The position numbers and the translations under genes are program-made. Positions 1-7,294 of a stretch of 44,323 bases of DNA are shown here, in pieces (position 1 is the first letter of the stretch; every line of letters starts with the position of its first letter). Below the pieces are notes generated by a model. The model saw only the letters and a program-made list of their open reading frames with translations, did not search any database and had not been told where the DNA came from. Source of the DNA: Acidobacteriota bacterium (GTDB lineage Bacteria > Acidobacteriota > Terriglobia > Acidiferrales > UBA7541); assembly GCA_003224085.1 (NCBI GenBank), contig QHYK01000083.1:1-44323 (forward strand), given 5' to 3'.

Positions 1-1
1 G

Positions 2-172
2 ACCGTGCATGAATGGGCGCGGTCCGGTTCGCTGCGGCGAATCGATTGCTATACACATGGCAATTCTCTCTATGAACCACTCCGAGGTACCACGATTATC
101 AAAGGACGGGGCGGACGCAGGGCGCTCCAGCCAACCTTCACCGCTACCAATTCCGAACAGGGTGCAATATGA
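2..172 (+). pseudogene. C-terminal end of a HTH/recombinase-like protein (cut by window edge)
   Basis: An open frame enters from the window edge and stops with TGA at 170-172. It reads as plausible protein, with segments HEWARSGSLRR, NSLYEPLRG and KGRGGRRALQ. This resembles the tail of HTH-bearing recombinase or transposon-associated proteins, where a recognition-helix segment (W-x-R-x-G-x-L-R-R) precedes an LYEP motif. Only 56 codons are visible, so the family is tentative. The IS21 remnant on the other strand begins within about 15 bp of its stop, so the IS21 truncation point lies next to this gene's end. It could equally be an intact gene whose 5' part is outside the window. Confidence 0.35.
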
Positions 173-184
173 AGCGTAAGCCTT

Positions 185-927
185 GCGATCCGGATCTTGA
201 TCCGGCAAGGCAGCGCCACCACACCGTAGTGAGCGAGAACATCACGAAACAACGGGTTGACCGTGGGATCGTAGATGTCGGGAGCCGCCACACCTTCTCC
301 CAGGTTGTCGAGAACGACCACTCTCGGACATGCACCTAAACGACGAAACGCCTTCTCGTGGAGTTCTGCCCAGATGCGGGTACTCGAACGCCACACCAGC
401 AGGCGCACGGACTTGCGGCTGTATCCCAGAGTCAACACGAACAGCCTGGTCCTGCGGTACTTGCCCGTTTGCGGGTCGCGAACCCGAGGGCCGCTGCCGT
501 AATCGACCTGGGCTTCTTCCCCTGGCTCGGTGAGGATGATCCCCGCTGCCTGGGGTAGCTTGGAACCGCCAAGCCTGCGTACGAAACGCTTTACCGTTTG
601 GTAGTCGCCGGGATACCCGTGGTCGGTAACCAGATCCTGCCAGATGGCCTTGGCATTCCGTCCACGGCTCAGTTTCTCCTCGATGAGGTCACGGTAGGGT
701 TCGCAGGCACTGACCCTGCCCGCGGGGGAGCTTGGGGGTTGCGATAAAAGGCCTACAAAGTCGGGGGTCACTTCGTTGGCCGGTTTTGCCTCCGATAGGT
801 CGGGGGTCACTTCGCTGGCCGGTTTTGCCTCCGATAGGTCGGGGGTCACTTCGTTGGCCGGTTTTGCCGGCGCCCGCCTTCCCCAGGCACGCGGGATCCG
901 TACCGCAATCCCGGCCGCCTTTAGGTA
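185..927 (-). pseudogene. istA: IS21-family transposase istA, 3' portion (disrupted and truncated)
   Basis: The minus-strand frame from 927 downwards continues the IstA HTH region (YLKAAGIAVRIPRAWGRR) into a linker and then the DDE core, including GEEAQVDYGSG, CPRVVVLDNL and ALPCR. After CR the frame breaks near 205 (DPDRK is read in another frame) and similarity ends near 185, so the C-terminus and the partner ATPase gene istB are missing. The first 38 or so residues lie beyond the inserted IS110 element at 2475-2589. The linker repeats KPANEVTPDLSEA three times (see the repeat entry). The gene cannot make functional IstA, being interrupted, frameshifted and truncated. Confidence 0.85.
761..870. 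repeat. 39-bp tandem repeat inside istA
   Basis: The unit starting tcgggggtcacttcg recurs at 761, 800 and 839, a period of exactly 39 bp. The third copy runs into unique sequence after about 32 bp. Each unit contains the 12-mer tggccggttttg (777-788, 816-827, 855-866). The same 12-mer occurs twice in the IS21 terminus at 2645 and 2670. On the minus strand the array codes for three in-frame copies of a 13-residue linker in IstA. It is a contiguous tandem repeat with no spacers, so it is not CRISPR. Confidence 0.9.
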
Positions 928-959
928 AGACGTCATGCGCCTTGGGCGCACCACCAATC

Positions 960-981
960 ATGAAAATAGGGTTCAGCGGGC
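960..981. repeat. subterminal inverted repeat of the IS110 element, left copy
   Basis: The 22 bp starting atgaaaatagggttc are a perfect inverted match to 2445-2466. The left copy lies about 32 bp inside the element and the right copy about 6 bp inside. Long perfect subterminal inverted repeats are better known from the IS1111 subgroup than from IS110 proper. Confidence 0.9.
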
Positions 982-984
982 TGG

Positions 985-1165
985 TCCGAGGGCGGGTCAG
1001 TCTGTGGTACAAGCATCCGAGGATGGCGGTTGCTTGGAGGTCGGGAAAGGCTGTGTGGACATCGATCCCGTAGGTAAGACTGACCCGCGCCGGTAAAGGT
1101 ACCACCATTTGTCGCACCCGGAAACGGGAAGGACGTATAGCAGTGTCTGTAACAGACCTGCGGCG
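985..1165 (+). ncRNA. candidate bridge RNA of the IS110 element
   Basis: The left non-coding end contains a perfect 12-bp closing stem, gcgggtcagtct at 992-1003 pairing with agactgacccgc at 1077-1088. It encloses two smaller stems, caagca/tgcttg and cggga/tcccg, giving a multi-branched fold. A further hairpin, gtctg-taa-cagac, lies at 1145-1157. Two short identities look like guides: taggtaagac at 1071-1080 equals the left flank-core-LE junction at 922-931, and atagcag at 1137-1143 equals the right end at 2465-2471. IS110-family elements are known to express such bridge RNAs from a non-coding end. RNA ends and guide pairings here are inferred by eye. Confidence 0.5.
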
Positions 1166-1194
1166 CAGCAATCGCCTCCGCTAAAGGAGGTGCT

Positions 1195-2430
1195 ATGCAA
1201 ACTTTGGTGGAACGTGGCTGTGGAATGGATGTGCATCAGGCCACGGTCGTGGCCTGCTTGTTGATTGTTTTGCAGAACGGAAAAATCCGCCAGAAGCAGA
1301 TACGGACGTTTGGTACCACCACGCGAGAGCTGCTGAGCTTGCGCGAGTGGTTGCTCTCAGAAGGCTGCACTCATACAGCTATGGAGAGCACGGGAGTGTA
1401 TTGGAAGCCGATCTACGCCATCCTTGAGGGAGCTTTCGAGATCGTGGTCGCCAACGCGCAACACGTCAAGAAGGTTCCGGGGCGCAAGACCGACGTGAAG
1501 GACGCGGAATGGATTGCGGACTTGCTCTGCCACGGGCTGCTGCGCTCCAGCTTTGTTCCCCCGAAACCCATTCGCGAACTCCGCGACTTGACGCGCTACC
1601 GCCGCAAGCTGGTGGAAAGCCAGTCGGCGGAGCGCAACCGTCTGCTGAAGCTGCTAGAGACCGCCAACATCAAGTTGGCCAGCGTGGCCACGGACGTATT
1701 TGGAGTCTCCGGCCGACTCATGCTCGAAGCTCTCGTGGAAGGAAGAGCGACCCTCCACGAAATGGCCGAGTTGGCGAAAGGAGCGCTGCGCAAGAAGATC
1801 CCTGAACTGGAGTTGTCGCTCGAAGGAAAGGTAGAAGAACACCATCGTTTCCTGTTGAAGTTGCAACTCGATCGGCTGCAGGCGGTGGAAAAAGATTTGG
1901 TCCTCCTCGAGCAACGCATCCAAGAGAAGCTGCAGCCGTATGAGGCCCAAGTCACCTTGTTGGATGAGATCCCGGGCGTGGATTGGACGCTAGCGGCAGC
2001 GATCATCGCTGAACTGGGTGTGGACATGAATGTCTTCGGGAATGTTTCTCAGCTGGCATCCTGGGCTGGCATTTGTCCTGGCAATAACGAATCTGGCGGC
2101 AAGCGCAAGAGCGGTCGCATCCCAAAAGGCAATGTGTACTTGAAGGCGGCTCTAGTGGAGGCGGCCAACGCAGCGGCGAAAGCTAAGGGCACTTACTTGA
2201 GGGACAAATTTTACCGTCTCAAAGCCCGGCGGGGGTACAAGCGCGCGGCGATAGCGGTGGCCCATAAGATCTTGGTGGCCATCTTTCACATGTTTTCCCA
2301 CCGAGTCTGCTACAACGAATTGGGTGATCTCTACCTCGACAAGCTGAACAAACACCACCTGACTCGAAACTTGGTTCATCGCTTGGAGCGTCTCGGCTAT
2401 ACTGTGACACTAGAACACAAAGCCGCATGA
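1195..2430 (+). CDS. IS110-family transposase (DEDD recombinase)
   Basis: This intact 411-residue protein has the typical IS110 order. An N-terminal DEDD RuvC-like domain contains GMDVHQ (first Asp), MESTGVYWKP (Glu) and GRKTDVKDAEWIADL (paired acidic residues). A middle coiled segment follows, and then the C-terminal transposase_20 domain with IPGVDWTLAAAIIAELG, ASWAGICPGNNESGGKRKSG and a conserved Ser-containing region. The start is well supported: an ideal aaaggagg ribosome-binding site lies at about 1183-1190, 4 nt before ATG. That site is itself in a small hairpin (cctcc/ggagg), so translation may be limited by structure. The enzyme catalyses RNA-guided recombination of the element. It is full-length and may be active. 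Confidence 0.95.
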   Translation: MQTLVERGCGMDVHQATVVACLLIVLQNGKIRQKQIRTFGTTTRELLSLREWLLSEGCTHTAMESTGVYWKPIYAILEGAFEIVVANAQHVKKVPGRKTDVKDAEWIADLLCHGLLRSSFVPPKPIRELRDLTRYRRKLVESQSAERNRLLKLLETANIKLASVATDVFGVSGRLMLEALVEGRATLHEMAELAKGALRKKIPELELSLEGKVEEHHRFLLKLQLDRLQAVEKDLVLLEQRIQEKLQPYEAQVTLLDEIPGVDWTLAAAIIAELGVDMNVFGNVSQLASWAGICPGNNESGGKRKSGRIPKGNVYLKAALVEAANAAAKAKGTYLRDKFYRLKARRGYKRAAIAVAHKILVAIFHMFSHRVCYNELGDLYLDKLNKHHLTRNLVHRLERLGYTVTLEHKAA

Positions 2431-2444
2431 TGCCCAACTCCTCC

Positions 2445-2466
2445 GCCCGCTGAACCCTATTTTCAT
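2445..2466. repeat. subterminal inverted repeat of the IS110 element, right copy
   Basis: A perfect 22-bp inverted match to 960-981, ending about 6 bp before the deduced right end of the element. Confidence 0.9.
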
Positions 2467-2474
2467 AGCAGCAG

Positions 2475-2589
2475 CGCCTGCGGTTTCACGCCGTACACCG
2501 GTTTCTCGCTCGATCTTTCGTAAAGACCATCCGAGCGTTCCCAGTGCGATGACTTGTTGTTTCTTTTCTTCGCTCAAGGCATTGCTCAT
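2475..2589 (-). pseudogene. istA: IS21-family transposase istA, 5' portion
   Basis: From ATG at 2589 the minus strand reads MSNALSEEKKQQVIALG, then GWSLRKIERETG and VRRETAGA, the N-terminal helix-turn-helix of IstA. The frame then enters the IS110 element. The reading continues at 927 (YLKAAGI). Splicing the two pieces gives the spacing normal for this HTH (T, three residues, YL), which fixes the IS110 insertion point. Confidence 0.85.
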
Positions 2590-2643
2590 ACCAAGAGAGC
2601 CTATAAAGGCTCCCGTCGGAGTCAATGTCCCGAGCCTTCACCG

Positions 2644-2693
2644 TTGGCCGGTTTTGAAGTGACCCTGACTGGCCGGTTTTGAGTGATCCCTGA
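2644..2693. repeat. IS21-type terminus with two direct repeats
   Basis: Two copies of tggccggttttg (2645-2656 and 2670-2681), 25 bp apart, are followed by gagtgatccctga. Multiple direct repeats of this kind are the transposase-binding sites at the ends of IS21 elements, and this one lies upstream of istA. The partner terminus is not in the window because the other side of the element was lost near position 185. Confidence 0.7.
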
Positions 2694-2891
2694 GGGGCGC
2701 GCTCGGCAATTCAACTACTTTGCGACGCAGATGACAACGTTCGGGACTGTTCGAAATCAGAGGGTTATAACCGGAGCATGAAATCTGTGACATAGAGTTC
2801 GTCGATCATTTGATCCCACATTTTCTTTTTGAGGTCAGTGTATGTAGCAGTATGATCTAGCCCAACGCCGGTAATCAACTAAGGAGAATTC

Positions 2892-3593
2892 GTGGGTCTC
2901 TTCCGCCGACTCGCTGCGTACGTCACCAGGAAGCACCCCGAATGGGTGCGGCCCGACGTTGGTGACCTGCTGGATTCGGCGCCGGATGGGATGGTGATCG
3001 TCAACGCTGACGGAAAGATCGTTGTCGTCAATGCGCAAACTGAGATCCTGTTCGGCTACAGCCGGCAGGAGTTAATCGGGCAGCCTGTCGAGATCCTCAT
3101 CCCGGCACGCCTTGAGCGCTTGCACGTAAAGCATCGCGCGTCATTTCTCGCCGAGCCGCACGTTCGTCCGATGGGTGCCGGGCAGGAGCTTCTCGGCAAA
3201 CGTAAGAATGGGACGGAGTTTTCCGTTGAAATCAGTCTCAGCCCTTTGCGGACCCCACAAGGACTTTTCGTCACCAGCGCCGTCCGCGACATCACTGAGC
3301 GCAAGCACGCGGAGGAGCAGATCAAGAAACTCAATGCGGAGCTCGGGGAAGCGCTGCGCCGGGCCGAACGCCTAGGAGCGACTGGCGAACTGGCGACAAA
3401 TATGGCTCGCGAGATCGAAAACGTGCTGGACACCTTGGCAAGGTTGCTCTCGCAGCTTGAGCGCCACCCTGGCGCCGACCCCGACACTAAGGAGTTGGTT
3501 GGCAAAGCACAGGAGGAAGTCACCGACATTAGACGCATCACGGGCAACACGCTCGCCCTGCAACGGGAACACGACTCTTGGAAGAGAGGATGA
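2892..3593 (+). CDS. PAS-domain protein with degenerate histidine-kinase dimerization region
   Basis: The 233-residue protein starts at GTG 2892 with aaggag 5 nt upstream. Residues about 22-140 form a PAS domain (LLDSAPDGMVIVNADGKIVVVN, GYSRQELIGQPVEILIP, KNGTEFSVEISLSPL, VRDITERK). A coiled segment then leads to a HisKA-like region, LGATGELATNMAREIENVLDTLARLL, ending at DIRRITGNTLALQRE. In active kinases of this type the motif is AHEINNPL. Here the phosphoacceptor His is Arg, and the protein stops where the ATPase domain would begin. It therefore cannot autophosphorylate and is more likely a sensor or dimerization partner, or a decayed kinase. The PAS ligand is not evident. Confidence 0.75.
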   Translation: MGLFRRLAAYVTRKHPEWVRPDVGDLLDSAPDGMVIVNADGKIVVVNAQTEILFGYSRQELIGQPVEILIPARLERLHVKHRASFLAEPHVRPMGAGQELLGKRKNGTEFSVEISLSPLRTPQGLFVTSAVRDITERKHAEEQIKKLNAELGEALRRAERLGATGELATNMAREIENVLDTLARLLSQLERHPGADPDTKELVGKAQEEVTDIRRITGNTLALQREHDSWKRG

Positions 3594-3986
3594 TGGCGCT
3601 GCGGTTACGACTCGCTAGCCCGCGATGCGCATTGAAATGGAGCGCCGACCAGGACTGCATTCCGCGGCCGGCCTTGGACTTGGTGGCAGTAGACGGACTC
3701 AATTGCCAAAGTAAGGCGCGTTTTTCCCCCATGTCTCGGGCGATCCGTTCGGAATCCTCGTGCGTCGCCCCTTTCTGCTACAGATATAGAGAGTCAACCA
3801 GGGCGGGCAGCAGATCGTACCAATGGCTCTCCGCGATTCCCTTCGCTACCGAAGTGTTTCCCCGTCGATCCTCCCGCGCTAGGGGGCAGATCGGAGTCCG
3901 AGAATAGCGGTTCGTTTGTGGTGGTTATTGTAGCCTCCCCGCTGGTGCAGTCAACGATCGCTGATCAATTTGGTGCCGCAAATTTG
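3594..3986. other. intergenic region without a convincing gene
   Basis: About 390 bp between the PAS gene and the end of the osmC-like gene. Short open frames on both strands show no recognisable motif, ribosome-binding site or protein-like composition. No tRNA or clear terminator was seen. It may be decayed coding sequence. Confidence 0.4.
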
Positions 3987-4448
3987 TCAAACTGTTGCCG
4001 GCACGGACAACTCCTCTTCGATCTTCACAGTAGGGAAGAGGACGACTTTGAATTGAAGAGACCGCGCGATGAGGCACGATTTTTCGGCTTTCTCAAGCAA
4101 GCGAATGACCCGGCCACGATCCTCTTCCTTCAAGATGCTAACGACAGGCCGCAGTTTGATTTCCGTAAAGCGCCAGATACCATCCTCGTTGCCGAGCACG
4201 CCTTCCGCGTCCAGGTTGAAGGACGCAAATCCCAGGCGGGACTTCTCCGCAATACCGGAAAAGGTGCTGACAAAGCAGCTTGCCACAGCGGCGACGAGGA
4301 AGTGTTCCGGTGTCCAGCGCCCTGGCTCCCCCAAGAACTCCGGTGGGGCGCTGAACGATATGCAAGACAGGACTCCTTCCGCGTGGACGACGCCATTGCG
4401 TCCGCCCGCGCCGAATGCGTTGACTCGATATTCATGGTGAGCTTCCAT
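3987..4448 (-). CDS. OsmC/Ohr-family peroxiredoxin-like protein
   Basis: The 153-residue protein has the OsmC fold signature: an N-terminal beta region, GRWTPEHFLVAAVASCFVSTF with the first redox Cys, and EKSCLIARSLQFKV with the second, followed by the final strand. OsmC-family enzymes reduce organic hydroperoxides with these two cysteines in the cytoplasm. The start is supported by gaaaggagaaggaa just before ATG. It is transcribed divergently from the universal stress protein gene. The shared 179-bp intergenic region carries a tandem Crp-type operator (4541-4578), so both may respond to the regulator at 10850. The exact subfamily (OsmC, Ohr or YhfA-like) was not resolved. Confidence 0.85.
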   Translation of the reverse strand: MEAHHEYRVNAFGAGGRNGVVHAEGVLSCISFSAPPEFLGEPGRWTPEHFLVAAVASCFVSTFSGIAEKSRLGFASFNLDAEGVLGNEDGIWRFTEIKLRPVVSILKEEDRGRVIRLLEKAEKSCLIARSLQFKVVLFPTVKIEEELSVPATV

Positions 4449-4540
4449 TTCCTTCTCCTTTCATCTTTACGGCGGGAAATTGCTTCCGATTCTGGCCCCG
4501 CGTTAGCAATTCAAACCTAACAAGGGAGCCCGTACGACGC

Positions 4541-4578
4541 TGTGACCTGAGTCACGATCAAGAGTGATGGCCGTCACG
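4541..4578. promoter_or_regulatory. tandem Crp/Fnr-type operator module, usp promoter
   Basis: TGTGA-CCTGAG-TCACG (4541-4556), a 6-bp gap, then AGTGA-TGGCCG-TCACG (4563-4578). The centres are 22 bp apart, two helical turns. The module ends 49 bp before the usp start codon. The same arrangement occurs at 10686 and 11614. The binding protein is inferred to be the Crp/Fnr product of 10850-11566. Confidence 0.7.
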
Positions 4579-4627
4579 GCCAAACGGACTTGTCTGGGCG
4601 TATTCGTGGTACGCAGGGAGGTGACCC

Positions 4628-5512
4628 ATGCAAGCGGTTCAAGCAAGAACGAGAATTACACTGAAGAATATTCTGCTTACCACTGACTTTTCTCCAGCCG
4701 CAGAAGCGGCCGCGCCATTCGCGATCCAGATCGCCAGAAATTACGGAGCGAAAGTGTACGGCGTCCACGTGAATCCATTCGACAATTACGCAGCCGCGGC
4801 GCCCGAGGCCTGGGCAGCGATGGCTGAGGCCGCGGACAAGGAAACCAAGGAACATGCCCAGCGTCTTAATGACCAGCTCAAGGGCATCGAACACGAAGTG
4901 ATGATTGGTGAAGGCAATATCTGGGAAGTGATATCTAATCTGATCAAAGAGAAGGAAATTGACCTGATCGTCCTTGGGACGCGCGGGCGCACCGGGCTTG
5001 GAAAGGTCCTGCTCGGCTCAGTTGCTGAAGAGATTCTGCGGCAATCACCGTGCCCGGTGCTGACCGTGGGGCCGCACGTCACAGTGCAGCCCGAGAAGGC
5101 AGCGGAGATGAGTGAAATCCTCTACGCCACGGATCTGACGGCGGACTTTCCGGCAGCTGCACCCTACGCCATCTCGCTGGCGCAGGAAAACCAAGCTCAT
5201 TTGGGCCTCCTATACGTCATCGAAAACCCGAAGACCGGGGAACTTGTTCGGCCTGCCCAGGTCGCGGAGGCTAAAGTGCGCAAGCTACGTCAACTGGTTT
5301 CAGAGCAAGCTGAGCTGTGGTGCGAGCCCAAGTACTTCGTGGAGCAAGGAATCCCGGCAGAGAAGATCCTAGAACTGGCGGAAATGCGGCACGCCAGTCT
5401 AATCGTGATGGGAGCACGGCCGGTAATGGGCTTTACGAGCCATCTAAACGCTGGGACGGTGCACAAGGTTGTGTCGCAGGCAAAGTGCCCAGTCCTTACC
5501 GTCCGTGCATGA
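4628..5512 (+). CDS. universal stress protein, two UspA domains
   Basis: The 294-residue protein is a tandem of two Usp domains (about 12-150 and 160-294). Domain 1 keeps the ATP-binding motif G-x2-G-x9-G-S (GTRGRTGLGKVLLGS) followed by CPVLTV. Domain 2 has MGARPVMGFTSHLNAGT, with the second glycine replaced by Pro, so nucleotide binding there is probably weakened. A gggaggtgacc ribosome-binding site precedes ATG. Usp proteins help cells survive starvation and respiratory arrest. The tandem operator immediately upstream and the neighbouring phosphoketolase, acetate kinase and Crp/Fnr genes point to expression when respiration is limited. Confidence 0.92.
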   Translation: MQAVQARTRITLKNILLTTDFSPAAEAAAPFAIQIARNYGAKVYGVHVNPFDNYAAAAPEAWAAMAEAADKETKEHAQRLNDQLKGIEHEVMIGEGNIWEVISNLIKEKEIDLIVLGTRGRTGLGKVLLGSVAEEILRQSPCPVLTVGPHVTVQPEKAAEMSEILYATDLTADFPAAAPYAISLAQENQAHLGLLYVIENPKTGELVRPAQVAEAKVRKLRQLVSEQAELWCEPKYFVEQGIPAEKILELAEMRHASLIVMGARPVMGFTSHLNAGTVHKVVSQAKCPVLTVRA

Positions 5513-5557
5513 AGTGCGCCGCGGTATCACACTGAAGTCAGCGGCGGTGAAACAAAC

Positions 5558-5611
5558 CGGGGTTGAGGTTCCGGCGAGCGGCTCTCTGCAAGTTCGTTGG
5601 CCTCAACCCCG
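5558..5611. other. long stem-loop between usp and a membrane-protein gene
   Basis: cggggttgagg (5558-5568) pairs perfectly with cctcaaccccg (5601-5611) across a 32-nt loop. There is no T-run after it, so it is not a standard terminator. It ends 18 bp before ATG 5630 and could act on mRNA stability or translation. Confidence 0.45.
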
Positions 5612-5629
5612 CTCTACTGGGAAGCCGTA

Positions 5630-6019
5630 ATGCGGAGTCTGAAAGCTGGCGTGCGCTATTTCGCGGTCGTTTTCGGAGCCGGGTTCATGCTTGGCCCCAT
5701 CCGCATTCTGTGGGTCGCTCCGCGACTCGGCACGAGAATGGGCGAACTCTTGGAAGCGCCTATCATGCTCGTGATTACAATTGTGGCAGCGCCGCAGATC
5801 GTCCGGAGACTTGCTGTGCCACTCACGCCGTCGAGTCGACTCGGCATGGGTGGCATTGCGCTCGGCCTAATGCTCATTGCGGAGTTTACGGTTGTGTTCT
5901 GGCTTAGAGGCCTCTCGATCAGGGAGTACCTTGCAGGGCGAGACCCCGTAGCGGCGACAGTCTACTATGTGATGCTTGGGGTGTTTGGCGTGATGCCGCT
6001 TCTGGTGGCGCGAAGATGA
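5630..6019 (+). CDS. small integral membrane protein of unknown function
   Basis: The 129-residue product (MRSLKAGVRYFAVVFGAGF) has about four hydrophobic helices: FAVVFGAGFMLGPIRILWV, APIMLVITIVAAPQIV, GMGGIALGLMLIAEFTVVFWL and VYYVMLGVFGVMPLLV. I recognise it only as a conserved hypothetical inner-membrane family, without a known activity. The frame is open to an earlier TTG at 5597, but that would put the start inside the upstream hairpin, so ATG 5630 is preferred. It is convergent with ackA, the two stops being about 35 bp apart. Confidence 0.7.
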   Translation: MRSLKAGVRYFAVVFGAGFMLGPIRILWVAPRLGTRMGELLEAPIMLVITIVAAPQIVRRLAVPLTPSSRLGMGGIALGLMLIAEFTVVFWLRGLSIREYLAGRDPVAATVYYVMLGVFGVMPLLVARR

Positions 6020-6055
6020 GGTCGATCCCAGGAATGTGGCTACACGGCATTTTGA

Positions 6056-7291
6056 TTAGTTCGCGCTTGCCCGGCCATGAGTCCTTGCGGACATAAGGCG
6101 CCAACAGTCTCTGGCAATAGCCCAATCCTCTTGAGCGCGTACGACTAAGACGCGTACGGCAGAATCGGAGAGGGAAATATCCTGGTCGGCAGATGGTCGC
6201 GCATTCTTCGCGGCGTCGAGTATTAGGCCAAGAAATCCGAAGTTGGCACAAGCTGCGACTCGCACCTCAGGTGAATTCTCTCCGATCCCAGCCGTGAAGA
6301 CCAACGCATCTATCCCGCCCAACACTGCAGTCATCGCACCGATACCAGCCTGAAGGCGATGCACGAAGATCTCAAAGGCCAGCGTAGCCCGTGGATTGCC
6401 GTCTTTCATCGCAGCCACGATCTGCCGCATGTCGCCCGAGATCCCAGAAATTCCCAGCAGGCCTGATTTGGTGTTCAGCAAGTCGTCGAGCTGCTCCCCC
6501 GTAGACTTTCCTTCTCGCAGCAAGTAATTGAGGATTCCGGGGTCCACAGAACCTGATCGTGTACCCATCATCAGTCCTTCCAGGGGGGTAAAGCCCATAG
6601 TCGTATCCACGCTTTGGCCGTCGCGAATCGCTGCCAGAGAGCAACCGCTCCCAAGATGGCAGGTCACGAGTTTCAATGATCTTAAGTCCTTTCCCAGGAG
6701 CAGCGCGGTACGCTCCGCGCAATACTGATGATTGATTCCGTGAAATCCATAGCGACGAATACCCTGTGCGAGCCATTCATAAGGGCCAGGGTATACGGCG
6801 GCAGGCTCCGGCAGTCGGCTGTGAAAGCCAGTGTCGAACACGGCCACCTGGAGAACCTGGCCAACGCGTTTCTCGATGATCTCGATCCCGTCGAGCTCGG
6901 CGCGATTATGGAGTGGTGCAAAGACGGACATGCGCGCTATCGCAGATTTCACTTCTGGTGTGATTGCTGTTGCTTTGTCGAAGTCTTTACCACCGTGCAC
7001 GATACGATGACCTACCGCGTTGATTTCTGAAGGCGCGGAAACGACGCGCAGCTTTCCGTTCCATAAAGTATCCAGCAGTTGGCTGGTAGCATGAGAGCGC
7101 GATGCAACCTGGACGCGATCTTTCAGCTGCGCTCCCTGTGAATTCCGCACCTGGACGTCGGCTTGACTGCCGTCCCATTCGACCTTGCCTTCCCAGACTG
7201 GAGCAGGTGGATGTTCCGGTAGGGTTTTTCCGATGTCGTAAAGGCAGCTCTTCTGGCTGCTGGAACCCGAATTGAGTACAAGGATTTTCAT
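6056..7291 (-). CDS. ackA: acetate kinase
   Basis: The 411-residue protein begins MKILVLNSGSSSQK and has the family signatures GHRIVHGG, VFDTGFH, RRYGFHGINHQY, HLGSGCSLAA (usually HLGNGCS) and GFTPLEGLMMGTRSG, followed by the C-terminal TAGIGENSPEVR. It converts acetyl phosphate and ADP to acetate and ATP in the cytosol. It starts only 3 nt after the phosphoketolase stop, so the two are co-transcribed. In the fermentative route, phosphoketolase makes acetyl phosphate and this enzyme turns it into ATP. The Asn-to-Ser change in HLGSGCS is mild. The catalytic His and Arg context is kept. Confidence 0.95.
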   Translation of the reverse strand: MKILVLNSGSSSQKSCLYDIGKTLPEHPPAPVWEGKVEWDGSQADVQVRNSQGAQLKDRVQVASRSHATSQLLDTLWNGKLRVVSAPSEINAVGHRIVHGGKDFDKATAITPEVKSAIARMSVFAPLHNRAELDGIEIIEKRVGQVLQVAVFDTGFHSRLPEPAAVYPGPYEWLAQGIRRYGFHGINHQYCAERTALLLGKDLRSLKLVTCHLGSGCSLAAIRDGQSVDTTMGFTPLEGLMMGTRSGSVDPGILNYLLREGKSTGEQLDDLLNTKSGLLGISGISGDMRQIVAAMKDGNPRATLAFEIFVHRLQAGIGAMTAVLGGIDALVFTAGIGENSPEVRVAACANFGFLGLILDAAKNARPSADQDISLSDSAVRVLVVRAQEDWAIARDCWRLMSARTHGRASAN

Positions 7292-7294
7292 GGC

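Larger units (their letters stand above)
928..2472 (+). mobile_element. complete IS110-family insertion sequence inside istA
   Basis: The boundaries are deduced from the host gene: joining 2475 and 927 on the minus strand restores an uninterrupted IstA (RRETAGA then YLKAAGI). The dinucleotide AG (CT on the other strand) is present at both junctions (928-929 and 2473-2474), as expected for IS110-type recombination at a 2-bp core, giving an element of about 1,545 bp. The RE end contains the short repeat AGCAGC, so the right boundary could shift by 3 bp. The element has a long left non-coding end (about 265 bp), one transposase gene and a short right end (about 42 bp). This is the layout of the IS110 group, in which the guide RNA sits in the left end. 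Confidence 0.85.

Noticed and set aside
761-870. Possible CRISPR array
   Set aside because: The 39-bp units are contiguous with no unique spacers, and they lie in the istA coding frame.
3538-3907. Small genes in both strands after the PAS gene
   Set aside because: No ribosome site, motif or protein-like pattern; conflicting overlapping frames.
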